Of a DNA stretch of 64,000 bases, positions 53,201 through 61,917 are shown one piece after another. The notes below the pieces were generated by a model that was not told where the DNA came from, searched no databases, and saw only the letters and a program-made list of their open reading frames with translations. The translations under genes were made by a program, and so were the position numbers. The DNA is from JBCCGI01 sp039029355 (GTDB lineage Bacteria > Planctomycetota > UBA1135 > GCA-002686595): assembly GCA_039029355.1 (NCBI GenBank), contig JBCCGI010000005.1, forward strand, positions 1 to 64,000, in the 5' to 3' direction. How positions within the stretch are numbered: position 1 is the stretch's first letter; each line of letters opens with the position of its first letter.

Positions 53201-54343
53201 GCGCAGCGCATGACGCGCCAGGGCGCGGTCGCCGAGGCGATCCGCTTCCTCGAGCGCTCGATCGAGGGCCTGCCGCAGGCGCCGCTCGGCCTGGTCACGC
53301 TGGCGCGCCTACAGCGCCAGGCGGCCCTGCCGTCGGAGGCGGTGGTCTCTTTCGGCGCCGCGCTGAGCCAGATGCCCGCGCGCGAGGCGCGCGCGGTGAT
53401 GGACGAGTTCCTCGAGCTCGGCACCGCCGCCTTCGAGGACCGCACGATCTCGGGCGCCGCGTGGCGCGCGCAGCTGACCGCGCTGCGCACGCAGCTGCCG
53501 GACGACCCGCTCATCTCGCTCGCCTGGGCGCGCTTCGAGCGCTTCTCGACCAAGGACCCGGTGCGCGGCTGGACGCTGGCGCGCGAGGAGTACTACCGCT
53601 TCCGCGAGTCGACCTTCTGGCAGGCGCTCGACGAGCTGCGGCCGGGCTCGGCCGCGGCCTGGGCCGAGTTCTTCCTGTCCGAGAACCCGCGCGAGGCCGA
53701 GCTGATGATCCGCGAAGAGCTGCCGCTCAGCCCCGGCTCGCCGGACCTGTGGCGCATGCTCGCCGAGTCGCTCGAGTCCCAGGGCAAGGTCGACGACGCG
53801 TTCGACCGCTACCTGGCACTGATCAACATCCTGCCCGAGCCCAGCGCGCTGCGTGCCGCCGCCGACATCTTGGCCCAGCGCGGCAGCGACCACGCGCTCC
53901 TCGAGCGCACCCTGTCGCTGATCCAGGGCGTCGAGCACCTGAAAGCGGCCGACCCGAGCCTCGAGCTGATGCGCGCGATCTCGCTCTCGCGCGACGGCGA
54001 GAAGGGCGTCGAGCAGGCCATGCCGCTCTTCGACCTGCTGTGGAACCGCCGAGACCAGCTCAGCCGCTCCGACGAGATCGCCGACCTCGGGCTCGGCTAC
54101 ACCGTCGCGCTGCTCCACCGCAACGACAAGAAGGACGGCGACCGCGCGATGAAGATCGTCGACGAGCTGACGCCGCTCGTCAGCGACACCTTCGACCGCG
54201 ACTACCTGCGGGCGTTGTCTCACCTCGGGCGTTGGGCGCCGAGGAAGAAGGACGAGGACCAGGAGCAGGACGACGCGGGCGGCGACGAAGGCGCGCCGGT
54301 CGAGGAAGACCAGGCCGCCGAGCCCATCGAGGAGCAGGGTTAG
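50207..54343 (+). CDS. Very large TPR-repeat protein with N-terminal membrane anchor
   Basis: A 1378-residue protein. It starts with one hydrophobic helix (LFFFLLALTMVGAVGYVL), then is almost entirely alpha-helical TPR-type repeats, seen for example at AREDYEVVLDQFLPGSSNVTL, NEALAAADSVLKDTPKHSEA, HREAGSQGEEYKALV and AIRFLERSIEGLPQAPLGL. A highly acidic tail closes it (KKDEDQEQDDAGGDE and on). Translation is coupled to the sigma-54 activator (TGATG). TPR scaffolds of this size in Planctomycetes often organise envelope or polysaccharide assembly; nothing in the sequence fixes the partner. Confidence 0.9.
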   Translation: MLKPRLFFFLLALTMVGAVGYVLHSHSARTPESLLAAANDRLSSEKPDFDSALRELNLALELALAEENRALAQDIFMTRAQTYMRRKALPKAREDYEVVLDQFLPGSSNVTLQIGWIDLDLGNFNEALAAADSVLKDTPKHSEAHLLRGSTLRALADVSLAEVETQTQAFLADEPAKRAQSLAWTAATLDFEHTYRNAVLSEFDEVCAGEDTAAMRKMLEAATICLMQARQSYVAALEKQANVSAMVGLLDLMRDGKRWTEIVDFGLAASSHKSLHRKLPAVEALVEALDQLGRPALASTVLSKATEEDLQMPVDLLGTWCRLLYEAEDWNRLERIGQAMQRRKGNSAGELRKAASLFVGIAKLRLGKAKDAISQLQIFTSKPPDEEPIENALAEAFYALSQAHREAGSQGEEYKALVRATSTAPGFSGEAWQRLAELQIARGEPMANASESLVHAIGLLPGKVDELIPVWEQVSLQAMTERRRNLDGLKRYLREKGRWVASSDESAVTWEFWKLGRDYLETNKAYGAVEASRAFLKRYPDHVLGLDLKIEADAKRGFWRKLVESLIYRMQLVGPHPGSLDIVAEIPPTRIEPSEFLVMMELDPKNTGLLRMVEELQAEERDQLAIAGLRSIPDAQMQTETRLLLGRLFSESGQGKLAIETVAPIPADDEAYAAALELTVQAATSARQPLVLRQVLHEMSQKLPEARLTPDETIRTARWLLAHDELRAARQLLERLDESGTRTGETLDALAVCLTADGDAMLAEETLDRAEAFLPGPESYVSRVLFLAESERWTEVPGAIETLRSSDYQPGPWVDAALLALEERVAEAATLAFRQVEEGAPEPEWYLVLRAANAMLPAENRLPSKTDPYPAQTALFVGAEDRDPREVFLYLAAVQTPSGSAWAYSRLSNESDTAGRLWPAWLRAKALRHLGQHDYERPILLELAKSSPAFQWSWDRLHELELERLGSMYDPAFGNFLERRLTALGPSERNPEWNAIVRAQRMTRQGAVAEAIRFLERSIEGLPQAPLGLVTLARLQRQAALPSEAVVSFGAALSQMPAREARAVMDEFLELGTAAFEDRTISGAAWRAQLTALRTQLPDDPLISLAWARFERFSTKDPVRGWTLAREEYYRFRESTFWQALDELRPGSAAAWAEFFLSENPREAELMIREELPLSPGSPDLWRMLAESLESQGKVDDAFDRYLALINILPEPSALRAAADILAQRGSDHALLERTLSLIQGVEHLKAADPSLELMRAISLSRDGEKGVEQAMPLFDLLWNRRDQLSRSDEIADLGLGYTVALLHRNDKKDGDRAMKIVDELTPLVSDTFDRDYLRALSHLGRWAPRKKDEDQEQDDAGGDEGAPVEEDQAAEPIEEQG

Positions 54344-54369
54344 CCCCCACGCGCCGATCCACTCCCTAG

Positions 54370-54393
54370 GCCTGGCCGGCTCCGCGGCCAGGC
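54370..54393 (+). terminator. Hairpin after the TPR gene
   Basis: A 9-bp stem GCCTGGCCG/CGGCCAGGC (54370-54378 with 54385-54393) has a 6-nt loop 27 nt after the stop at 54343. Only a loosely T-rich tail follows (TAGCTTCTTCC), so it may be a weak intrinsic terminator. Confidence 0.45.
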
Positions 54394-54507
54394 GCTAGCT
54401 TCTTCCCACCGCGCTCGGCCACGTCGGCGGAGCACGTCCACACCCGGACCGCGCCCACGGTCCGGCCCAGGCGCGAAGGAGGGAGCCGCCGTACCGCCGG
54501 CGGGGGG

Positions 54508-57500
54508 ATGCGCGAGGCACACCTGATCGACGAGCTGTCGGAGGCCATCGGCCGCCCGATGCGGCGCGCGCCGGCGGGGTTCTTCGAGGTGCTGACCGAG
54601 GCCTCGCGCACCGTGAGCCTGGTCGGGGTGGACGAGCTCATCGAGGCCCTGGGGACCAACGAGAACGACCCGCTGTACGCGGTCGACGAGTCCGGCTACG
54701 TCAGCGCCCTCAGCATCGCCGAGGACATCGAGCCGGCGCTTCCGGCCATCGCAGCCCTGCAGCGGCTGCGCTTCTGTCGCGTCGAAACGGCGTTCGTCAC
54801 GCCCGCGGGAGCGCGCGCGCTGGCTGGTCTCAAGCACCTGGAGTACCTCTGGGTCGGATTCGGCTCCGAGGCACAACGGTCGATCGAGCTGCTCGCCGAC
54901 TCGGAGTCGCTGCGCGGGCTGATCCTGTTCGCCGAGGAGAGCGCGGATGTCAACCCGCTCAGCCGACTGCCCACCCTCGAGACGCTGGTGCTCACCCAGG
55001 AGGACCAGAGCCTCCCGCGCCTCTCGAATTTCCCGCGGCTGCGGCACCTGGGCCTCCCCAACGAAGCAGCCCTCGAGCAGGGGCTGGACCTCGCGAACCT
55101 CGAATCCCTCTACCTGGAGAAGCCGCGCGGCGACCTCGCTTCGCTGACCAGGCTGAGGTCGCTCAAGCGCCTCCACGTGCAGAAGGGGTGGGTGCCCGCC
55201 TCGGTGCTCGCACAGATGGGAGGGCTGCGGTCGTTGTGGACGGAGCTCGACGATTCCTTCCACGCGGCGATCGCGAGCCTCGTGGAGCTGGAGGAGCTCA
55301 GCTCGCGTCGATCCGAGCTGAGCGATCTGTCGGCCCTACGGGCGCTCACGCGCCTGAAGAGGCTCGACCTCACGGGCTGCCCCGTGCGCGACGTGTCGGC
55401 GCTCCAGGATCACCCCGCGCTCGAGCTCCTGACGCTCACCGGGACCGCGGCGTCGTCCCCGCCGCGCGAGCTGCGCCTGCCTCGCCTCAGGCATCTCAAC
55501 TGGGCCGGGCCGACCGAAGGCGTCATCGAGGACGCCTGGTTCCTGTGCGGGTGCCCCAAGCTGGAGTCGCTGGATCTCGCCACCAACCTCATCTCCGATC
55601 TGCGTTTCGTCGAGCAGCTCCCGGAGCTTCGCTCGCTCAACCTCTCCCAGAACCGGATCCAGGACATCGAGCCGCTCTCCCGTTTGTCGCGCCTGGAGAC
55701 GCTCTTCCTGGAGCAGAACAGGGTGACGGACCTGGCGCCCCTCGCCGAGTGCGCCGCGCTGTCGCGACTCCACGTCGGCGAGAACCCGATCGAGACGGCG
55801 TCCCCGATCTCACGCCTGCGCCGACTGGAGCACCTCGAGATCGCGCAAGCCGGGCTGACGGACCTCTCGTTCGTCAAGCGGCTGCGGCTCCTCTTCAGCC
55901 TGGACGCGCGCGCGAACCGCCTGTCCTCGCTCGAGCCGGCGCTCGAGCTCACCAACCTCGCGATCCTCAAGGTCGACGACAACGCGATCACAGAGGTGCC
56001 TGCCGAGCTGCTGGAGCGCCGCGCCCTCTTCTCGCTAGCGCTGCACGGCAACCCGCTCTCCGGGATCACCCGCGAGCTCTATGAAGGCGACGGCTACGAG
56101 ACCCTGCGCTCGCTCCGCGACTACTTCCGCAGCCTGACCCGCGGGCGCATCAAGCACGACCGCGTGAAGCTGGTGCTGGTCGGCAACGGGCGCGTCGGCA
56201 AGACCTCGGTCGTCAGCCGCCTGCTCGACGACCGCTTCGACCCCGACCAGCCCTCGACCCACGGCATCCAGCGGCGCACTTGGGAGCTGCCCGATGTCGC
56301 GGCGGACAAGCTCGACGGCCAGCCGCTCCAGGTCGACGTGTGGGACTTCGGCGGGCAGGACATCTACCACGCCACGCACCGGCTCTTCCTGAAGACGCGG
56401 GCGCTCTTCCTCCTGATCTGGGATCGCGAGACCGAGGATGCGCGCTACAGCCTCGACGAGCTCGGGCAGCGCTACGAGAACTTCCAGCTCCCCTACTGGA
56501 TCGACTACATCAAGGCGCTCAGCGGCTCGCCGGTTCTCGTCGTACAGAACAAGGTCGATGGCTTGGCCGACAAGGCCTCGGGCTACGGCGTCGAGCTGAA
56601 GGGCGTCTACCCGCCGCCGAACGGCATCCTCGACTTCCTGCACGTCAGCGCCAAGCGCGAGGGGCAGAACGGCATGCCCGGGCTGCGCAGCAGCATCGAG
56701 CTGGCGATCGAGGACATCGAGGCGATCGGCTACGACCTCCCCGCGCAGTGGGTCGAGGTGCGCGATCGCCTGCTCGCGATGAACCACCGCTACGTCGACT
56801 ACGAGCGCTACCGGAAGATCTGCGCCGACGTGGGGATGGGCGAGGGCGAGGACGTCTCCCTCGCGCTCTTCCTCCACCAATCGGGGGCGGCGTTCTACCA
56901 GCCCAAGGAGTTCGGCCAGCGCATCATCCTGGACCAGAAGTGGGCGATCGAGGCGGTCTACGCGCTGCTCGACCGGCGCGGCGCCGCCTACTCGGACCTC
57001 AAGAACGCAGCCCGCCACGGCCTGCGGATCGAGACCATCCGCGAGAAGGTGTGGCGCCACTTCCCGCCGGACGAGCACGAGCTGCTGCTCGAGTTCATGA
57101 AGTCCTGCGAGCTGTGCTTCGAGTTCTCGCCCGGCGTCTTCCTCGTGCCGCAGCTCCTGCCCGAGGAGACGCCGAGCCGCGTGCGCGTGCGCTGGCCCGA
57201 GCCGACGCCCAACGGCCTGCGCGTCGACTACCCCTTCCTGCACCGCGCGATCATCGAGCGCTTCCTCGTGCGGGCCGGCCTGCTCGGCGCCGACGTCGAG
57301 CCGGAGATCTGGCGCAACGGCATCGTGATCTACGACCCGGGCTCGCAAACCGAGGCGCTGGTCGAGGCCCAGCCGGACGAGCGTCGCATCACCGTCCACG
57401 CGCGCGGCCGCGAGCCGGTCGACCTCCTGAACCACATCCGCGGCGAGCTCGACGACCTGCACCGCGACTTCCCGACCACGGTCAGCGTCACCGTCGACGG

Positions 57501-58281
57501 AGCGCGCTACGTCGAGCTCGACGCGCTGCGCGCCGCCGGCGACACCGGCGCGGACCGCGTCGCCTGCTGCGAAGGCGAGCTGGTCGAGGTCGCCTCTTTC
57601 CGCCCGTATCTCACGCACGAACCGGGACGGCTCCCGCGCGGCCGCATGAAGCCCGCGGCGCCGCTCGGGGGCCCGGCCCCGGCGGGCGAGGAGATCTTCC
57701 TCTCGTACGCGTGGGGCGACCCGCGCGAGCGGGGCGAGAGCCGCGAGGCGATCGTCGACCGGCTGCACGACGCGCTCATCGAGCGCGGGCACACCGTCGT
57801 GCGCGACAAGCAGGACGCCGGCTACCGCGAGGAGATCAGCCGCTTCATGCGCCGGGTCGGGCGCGGCCGGATCGTGGTGATGGTGGTGTCGGACAAGTAC
57901 CTGAAGTCGCCCTACTGCATGTTTGAGCTGCTCGAGATCCACGAACGGGGCGGCTTCCGCGAACGCGTCTTCCCCATCACGCTCGGCGACGCGACGCTCT
58001 ACGACCTCGAGCACCGCCTGAGCTACGTGGAGTACTGGGCGGAGAAGAAGCGGCGCATCGAGGAGAAGATCAACCGCATCGGCCTGAGCGCCTTCTCCTC
58101 GGACGGCGCGTTCAAGGAGTACGACCTCTACTACCGCCGCGTCTTCAACCACGTCGACCAGCTCACCTCGCTGCTCGCCGACTGGAACACCCTCACGCCC
58201 GAGCTACTCGAGGAGAACCGCTTCCAGCGCGTGATCGAGGCCATCGAGGCCCAGCTGCGCGGATCCGCCGACCCGGCTTGA
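54508..58281 (+). CDS. LRR-Roc GTPase-COR-TIR protein (bacterial Roco, NLR-like)
   Basis: A 1257-residue multidomain protein. Residues about 75-530 are leucine-rich repeats (LRSLNLSQNRIQDIEPLS, LETLFLEQNRVTDLAPL, LAILKVDDNAITEVP). The Roc GTPase follows: P-loop GNGRVGKTS (about 559-567), G3 DFGGQD (613-618), G4 NKVD (681-684). A COR domain spans about 740-1000. The TIR domain starts at about 1061 (EEIFLSYAWGD) and keeps the catalytic Glu1140 in SPYCMFELLEI, the position used by TIR NADases. The architecture matches sensor (LRR), switch (Roc-COR) and effector (TIR). No signal peptide, so cytoplasmic. Upstream is a hairpin; no other defence gene adjoins it. The start at ATG 54508 has no good ribosome site at normal spacing. 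Confidence 0.92.
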   Translation: MREAHLIDELSEAIGRPMRRAPAGFFEVLTEASRTVSLVGVDELIEALGTNENDPLYAVDESGYVSALSIAEDIEPALPAIAALQRLRFCRVETAFVTPAGARALAGLKHLEYLWVGFGSEAQRSIELLADSESLRGLILFAEESADVNPLSRLPTLETLVLTQEDQSLPRLSNFPRLRHLGLPNEAALEQGLDLANLESLYLEKPRGDLASLTRLRSLKRLHVQKGWVPASVLAQMGGLRSLWTELDDSFHAAIASLVELEELSSRRSELSDLSALRALTRLKRLDLTGCPVRDVSALQDHPALELLTLTGTAASSPPRELRLPRLRHLNWAGPTEGVIEDAWFLCGCPKLESLDLATNLISDLRFVEQLPELRSLNLSQNRIQDIEPLSRLSRLETLFLEQNRVTDLAPLAECAALSRLHVGENPIETASPISRLRRLEHLEIAQAGLTDLSFVKRLRLLFSLDARANRLSSLEPALELTNLAILKVDDNAITEVPAELLERRALFSLALHGNPLSGITRELYEGDGYETLRSLRDYFRSLTRGRIKHDRVKLVLVGNGRVGKTSVVSRLLDDRFDPDQPSTHGIQRRTWELPDVAADKLDGQPLQVDVWDFGGQDIYHATHRLFLKTRALFLLIWDRETEDARYSLDELGQRYENFQLPYWIDYIKALSGSPVLVVQNKVDGLADKASGYGVELKGVYPPPNGILDFLHVSAKREGQNGMPGLRSSIELAIEDIEAIGYDLPAQWVEVRDRLLAMNHRYVDYERYRKICADVGMGEGEDVSLALFLHQSGAAFYQPKEFGQRIILDQKWAIEAVYALLDRRGAAYSDLKNAARHGLRIETIREKVWRHFPPDEHELLLEFMKSCELCFEFSPGVFLVPQLLPEETPSRVRVRWPEPTPNGLRVDYPFLHRAIIERFLVRAGLLGADVEPEIWRNGIVIYDPGSQTEALVEAQPDERRITVHARGREPVDLLNHIRGELDDLHRDFPTTVSVTVDGARYVELDALRAAGDTGADRVACCEGELVEVASFRPYLTHEPGRLPRGRMKPAAPLGGPAPAGEEIFLSYAWGDPRERGESREAIVDRLHDALIERGHTVVRDKQDAGYREEISRFMRRVGRGRIVVMVVSDKYLKSPYCMFELLEIHERGGFRERVFPITLGDATLYDLEHRLSYVEYWAEKKRRIEEKINRIGLSAFSSDGAFKEYDLYYRRVFNHVDQLTSLLADWNTLTPELLEENRFQRVIEAIEAQLRGSADPA

Positions 58282-58299
58282 CCCATCCGGCCGGCGCAG

Positions 58300-58305
58300 T
58301 AGCCT
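58300..58305 (+). promoter_or_regulatory. -10-like box before the TPR lipoprotein operon
   Basis: TAGCCT ends 6 nt before the ATG at 58312, the spacing of a leaderless start. The gap to the previous gene is only 30 nt. Confidence 0.25.
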
Positions 58306-58311
58306 CGCCGC

Positions 58312-59349
58312 ATGGCCGGCCTCGCTCCGTTGCTCCTCGCGCTGCTCCTCGCTCCGCAGGCTCCCCCTGACGATGAGGCGGCGCGCCTCTGGGCCGCGGG
58401 CGAGCGCGTCGCGGCGGTCGAGCGGCTCGCGGCGCGGCTGGTCGAGGCGCCGGACGACCTCGGGCTGCGGCGGCGGCTCGTGACGCACGAGGTCGAGATC
58501 CACCGCTACGCAGCCGCGCTCCAGCACGCGGAGGGCCTCGGATCGGAGGTCGACGACGAGCGCGGCTACTGCCTGTTCCGGCTGGGACGCTTCGAGGAGG
58601 CGCTCGGCTATCTCGACCCGAAGAACGAACGGCACGCGCTCCTGATCTTCGACACGCTCGAGAGCCTGGGCCGCGGCGCCGACGCGGCGGCCGCGCTGGA
58701 GCGCGCCGCGGAGGTGCTCGGCGAGGGCGATCCGCGCGTGCTCGTGCGCCGCGGGCGGATGTGCGCGGACGCCGGCGAGCACGGGCTCGCCGAGCAGGCG
58801 TTCCGGCGCGCGCTCGAGGGCGACGGCGTGCTCCTCGACGCCTGGTTCGGCCTGGGCCAGGCGCTGGTGCGGCAGGGCAAGCGCGACGAGGCGCGCGCGG
58901 CGCTCGAGCGGCACCGGGCGCTGGTGCCGCTGATCGACGCCTACGACTTCGCGCGCAAGAGCCTCGACCTGGCGCCGAACCACGCGCCGAACCACGCCGC
59001 GCTGGGCGACGTCGAGCGGCAGCTCGGGCGGCTGGGCCGCGCCGAGACCAGCTACGCCGCCGCGGCGCGCCTCGCCCAACCGGCCGAGCTCCCCCCCATC
59101 GCGCTGCGCCACGCGCGGCTCCTCGACGAGGACCGGCGCGACCCCGACGGCGCGGCGCGCGTGCTCGACGAAGCCTTCGCGCGCGTGCCCGACCCGCGGC
59201 TCGCGGTGCGCGCGGGCGATGTGCTGCTGGCGGCCGGGCGGCCGGAGGAGGCGCTCTCGCGCTTCGAGCAGGCGCGCCGGCTGCGGCCGAGCGACGCCGA
59301 GGTTCAGCGCCGTATCGACGCGGCGCGACGCGCGGGAGAAGGGCGGTGA
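58312..59349 (+). CDS. Exported TPR-repeat protein
   Basis: A 345-residue protein with a short signal sequence (LAPLLLALLLAPQAPP). Helical TPR-like pairs follow (RLGRFEEALGYLDPKN, AGEHGLAEQAFRRALEGDGVLLDAWFGLGQALVRQGKRDEARAALE, AAGRPEEALSRFEQARRLRPSDAEV). It probably acts as an adaptor in the periplasm. The TGA overlaps the GTG of the FG-GAP gene, so the two are translationally coupled. Confidence 0.88.
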   Translation: MAGLAPLLLALLLAPQAPPDDEAARLWAAGERVAAVERLAARLVEAPDDLGLRRRLVTHEVEIHRYAAALQHAEGLGSEVDDERGYCLFRLGRFEEALGYLDPKNERHALLIFDTLESLGRGADAAAALERAAEVLGEGDPRVLVRRGRMCADAGEHGLAEQAFRRALEGDGVLLDAWFGLGQALVRQGKRDEARAALERHRALVPLIDAYDFARKSLDLAPNHAPNHAALGDVERQLGRLGRAETSYAAAARLAQPAELPPIALRHARLLDEDRRDPDGAARVLDEAFARVPDPRLAVRAGDVLLAAGRPEEALSRFEQARRLRPSDAEVQRRIDAARRAGEGR

Positions 59350-61157
59350 GCGCCCGAGGTCAACGCTTTCCCGAGCGCGAGCGACCCGCGCGGCTGGCGC
59401 TCGCGGAGCCGCAGCAGGAACGCGCGGAGCTCGCGCGCGCGGAGCCGCGGGCCCGACGCGGCGCGCCCGCGCGGCTCCCGCGCGGGCGGCTCAGCGCCGC
59501 GTCCCTCGCCGGCCTGGTGCTCCTCGCCGGATGCAGCGGGGATTCGGACGAGGCGCGGCCCGCGGAGCCCACCGGCGCCGAGGCCTCGGCCCCCGACGGG
59601 GCGAGCCGTGCGCCCGCGGCCGCGGGCTCTGCGCCGGAGGTCTGGTTCGAAGACGCCACCGCCGACAGCGGGCTCGCCTTCCACCACGACGCCGGCGTGA
59701 CCGCGGAGAAGCACCTCCCCGAGACCATGGGTGGCGGCGCGGCGCTCTTCGACGCGAACGGCGACGGGCGGCTCGACGCGTACTTCGTGCAGAGCGGCCC
59801 GATGCCGGTCGGCGCGCACGCGGCGCGCACCGCAGACATGCCGCCCAACCAGCTCTTCCTCGGCGCGGGCGGCGGCCGGTTCCGCGACGCGACGGCCTCG
59901 GCCGGCGCCGCCGCGCACCGCGGCTACGGCATGGGCGTCGCCGCCGGCGACGTCGACGGCGACGGAGCGGTCGACCTCTACGTCACCTGCTTCGGCCCCG
60001 ACACGCTGCTGCGCGGCGGGGGCGACGGCTCCTTCGCCGACGCCACCGCCGAGGCGGGCCTCGCCGACGCGCGCTGGACCGCCGGCCCGGTTTTCTTCGA
60101 CGCGGACGCCGACGGCGACCTCGACCTGTACGTCACCGGCTACGTCGAGATCGACGTCGACGACCCGGCCTGGTGCGGCGACCGGCGGCCGGGCTGGCGC
60201 TCCTACTGCCACCCCGACGCCTACGCCGGCCTCGCCGACCGCTTCTGGCGCAACGACGGCGAGGGCGGCTTCGCCGACGCGACCGAGGGCGCGGGGCTCG
60301 CCGACAACCGCGGCAAGGGGCTGGGTGCGATCGCGAGCGACCTGGACCTCGACGGCGACCTCGACCTGTACGTCGCGAACGACAGCACCGAGAACAAGCT
60401 GTGGCGCAACGCCGGCGACGGCACCTTCGCCGACGACACGCTCTTCACCGGCACCGGCGTCAACCGCGCCGGCGCGACCGAGGCGGGCATGGGGCTCGCC
60501 ACCGGCGACATCGACGGCGACGGCGACCTCGACCTCTTCGTCACCAACTTCGACGACGAGTCGAACACCCTCTACCGCAACGACGGCGAGGGCTTCTTCT
60601 CCGACGCGACCATCGCCGCCGGCCTCGACGCGCCGAGCCGGCTGCCGGTGGGGTTCGGCTGTGTGCTCGAGGACTTCGACCTCGACGGCGACGTCGACCT
60701 GGCGGTCGCGAACGGGCACATCATCGACAACATCCACCTCTACCACGACGGCAAGACGTGGCGGCAGGCCGCGCAGCTGTTCGTCAACGAGGGCGGGCGC
60801 TTCGCCGAGAGCCGCGAGCTCGCGGGAGCGCTCGGCGCGACGCCGTTCGTCGGACGCGGACTCTACGTCGGCGACCTCGACGGCGACGGGGATCCCGACC
60901 TGCTGCTCACCCAGTGCGGCGGGCCTGCGGTGGCGCTGCGCAACGCGCTCGACCGCGGACCGGCGCGGATCGTGCGCGGCCTCGCGCCCGGCACGCCGCT
61001 GCGCGCTCGCGGTCCGGGCGGCGCCGAGCTGCTGCGCCAGGCGGGCGGCGCGGTGTCCTACTTCGGACGCGGCGAGGAGGCGGTCTTCCTGCCGGCGGCG
61101 GCGACCGAGGTGCGCGTGCTGGACCCGAACGGCCGCTGGCGGCCGGCCGACCGCTAG
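59346..61157 (+). CDS. FG-GAP/VCBS-repeat lipoprotein, CRTAC1-like
   Basis: A 603-residue protein with GTG start overlapping the TPR stop. After an Arg-rich leader of about 45 residues comes a lipobox (LLAGC). The rest is a beta-propeller of FG-GAP/VCBS repeats with calcium-binding DxDxDG loops (ALFDANGDGRLDAYF, AAGDVDGDGAVDLYV, ASDLDLDGDLDLYV, ATGDIDGDGDLDLFV, VGDLDGDGDPDLLL). The order of repeats resembles CRTAC1/ASPIC proteins, and the end (SYFGRGEEAVFLPAAATEVRVLDPNG) matches an UnbV_ASPIC-type tail. Abundant in Planctomycetes; function unknown. Confidence 0.9.
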   Translation: MSARGQRFPERERPARLALAEPQQERAELARAEPRARRGAPARLPRGRLSAASLAGLVLLAGCSGDSDEARPAEPTGAEASAPDGASRAPAAAGSAPEVWFEDATADSGLAFHHDAGVTAEKHLPETMGGGAALFDANGDGRLDAYFVQSGPMPVGAHAARTADMPPNQLFLGAGGGRFRDATASAGAAAHRGYGMGVAAGDVDGDGAVDLYVTCFGPDTLLRGGGDGSFADATAEAGLADARWTAGPVFFDADADGDLDLYVTGYVEIDVDDPAWCGDRRPGWRSYCHPDAYAGLADRFWRNDGEGGFADATEGAGLADNRGKGLGAIASDLDLDGDLDLYVANDSTENKLWRNAGDGTFADDTLFTGTGVNRAGATEAGMGLATGDIDGDGDLDLFVTNFDDESNTLYRNDGEGFFSDATIAAGLDAPSRLPVGFGCVLEDFDLDGDVDLAVANGHIIDNIHLYHDGKTWRQAAQLFVNEGGRFAESRELAGALGATPFVGRGLYVGDLDGDGDPDLLLTQCGGPAVALRNALDRGPARIVRGLAPGTPLRARGPGGAELLRQAGGAVSYFGRGEEAVFLPAAATEVRVLDPNGRWRPADR

Positions 61158-61205
61158 GAGCCGGTCCGAGTCTCGCCGATCGCGAAGATCCGGACCGGCT
61201 CCTAG
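61154..61205. terminator. 15-bp perfect inverted repeat at the end of the FG-GAP gene
   Basis: Arms CTAGGAGCCGGTCCG (61154-61168) and its exact complement (61191-61205) enclose 22 nt. The left arm begins at the stop codon of the FG-GAP gene. No T-run follows on the plus strand, so it may act as a bidirectional or rho-type barrier, or be part of the adjacent repeat element. Confidence 0.55.
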
Positions 61206-61364
61206 TGGGGTGTCGCGGCCGTTCGGTGCAGAAGCTTGGTGACCTTTCGCTCGTGGCAAGGCGCGCCGACGACGCGTATCCACTGCGAGACTCGGAGGAG
61301 GCGCAACGCAGCCACGGGCGGAAGGGCGCGGAACTTCTGCATCGAGCGGCCGCGACACCCCATT
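61206..61364. repeat. Copy A of a dispersed palindromic intergenic element
   Basis: The 159-nt element has outer arms of 29 nt that pair at 27 positions (61206-61234 with 61336-61364; ends TGGGGTGTCGCGGCC and its complement). The inner part is also partly self-complementary and carries the segment shared with 36768-36830. It fills the space between convergent genes and touches the stop of the DUF3501 gene. No transposase is nearby; it fits a MITE- or REP-like repeat. Confidence 0.65.
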
Positions 61365-61917
61365 AGGTCGTGAGGTCGGCGCCGAGCGCCTCGCGCGCCG
61401 CCGGCTGGATCTCGACCTCTAGCTCCATACCCGGCAGGTCCATGCCGACCGCCGTCGGCGCCTGCGGCCCGACCTCGAACTTGAGGTACTGCACCGACGA
61501 CAACCGGCCGCGGCCGATCTGGCGCTCGTCGAAGCGCGCGTAGGCGCGCTGCCCGTCCGAGCGCAGGAGGTAGAGGTGCTTGGGCAGCTCGACCCACTTG
61601 CGCAGCACGATGTCGCGCTGCAGCGCATCGTCGATCCCGATCAGGAGCGTGCAGCCGAGCTCGCCCTCGTCACCGATCAGCTCGTTGTAGGTGTCGAGCT
61701 CGTGGCGCACGTCCTCCTCCGAGGAGCGCGACTCGGCCCGCAGCATCTCGTGCACCTGATAGCGGATCGTGTCGGCGTTCTCGAACAGGAACATCAGGTG
61801 CTCGCCCAGGTAGACGCGGCGCGCGGCTTTCACGGCCATGACCTCGCGGCGCACGCCGTCGCGCATGGCGGCGTACTCGTTGAGCGAGACGATCTCGTCG
61901 AACGCGACCTTCTTCAT
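61363..61917 (-). CDS. DUF3501-family protein
   Basis: A 184-residue protein of the DUF3501 family (VKAARRVYLGEHLMFLFENADTIRYQVHEMLRAE ... GCTLLIGIDD). The biochemical role is not known. The family is repeatedly found with rubrerythrin and a GlpC-like Fe-S protein, as here, which suggests one oxidative-stress or redox unit. Its ATG overlaps the stop of the GlpC-like gene as ATGA. The stop lies at the edge of the palindromic element. Confidence 0.92.
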   Translation of the reverse strand: MKKVAFDEIVSLNEYAAMRDGVRREVMAVKAARRVYLGEHLMFLFENADTIRYQVHEMLRAESRSSEEDVRHELDTYNELIGDEGELGCTLLIGIDDALQRDIVLRKWVELPKHLYLLRSDGQRAYARFDERQIGRGRLSSVQYLKFEVGPQAPTAVGMDLPGMELEVEIQPAAREALGADLTT

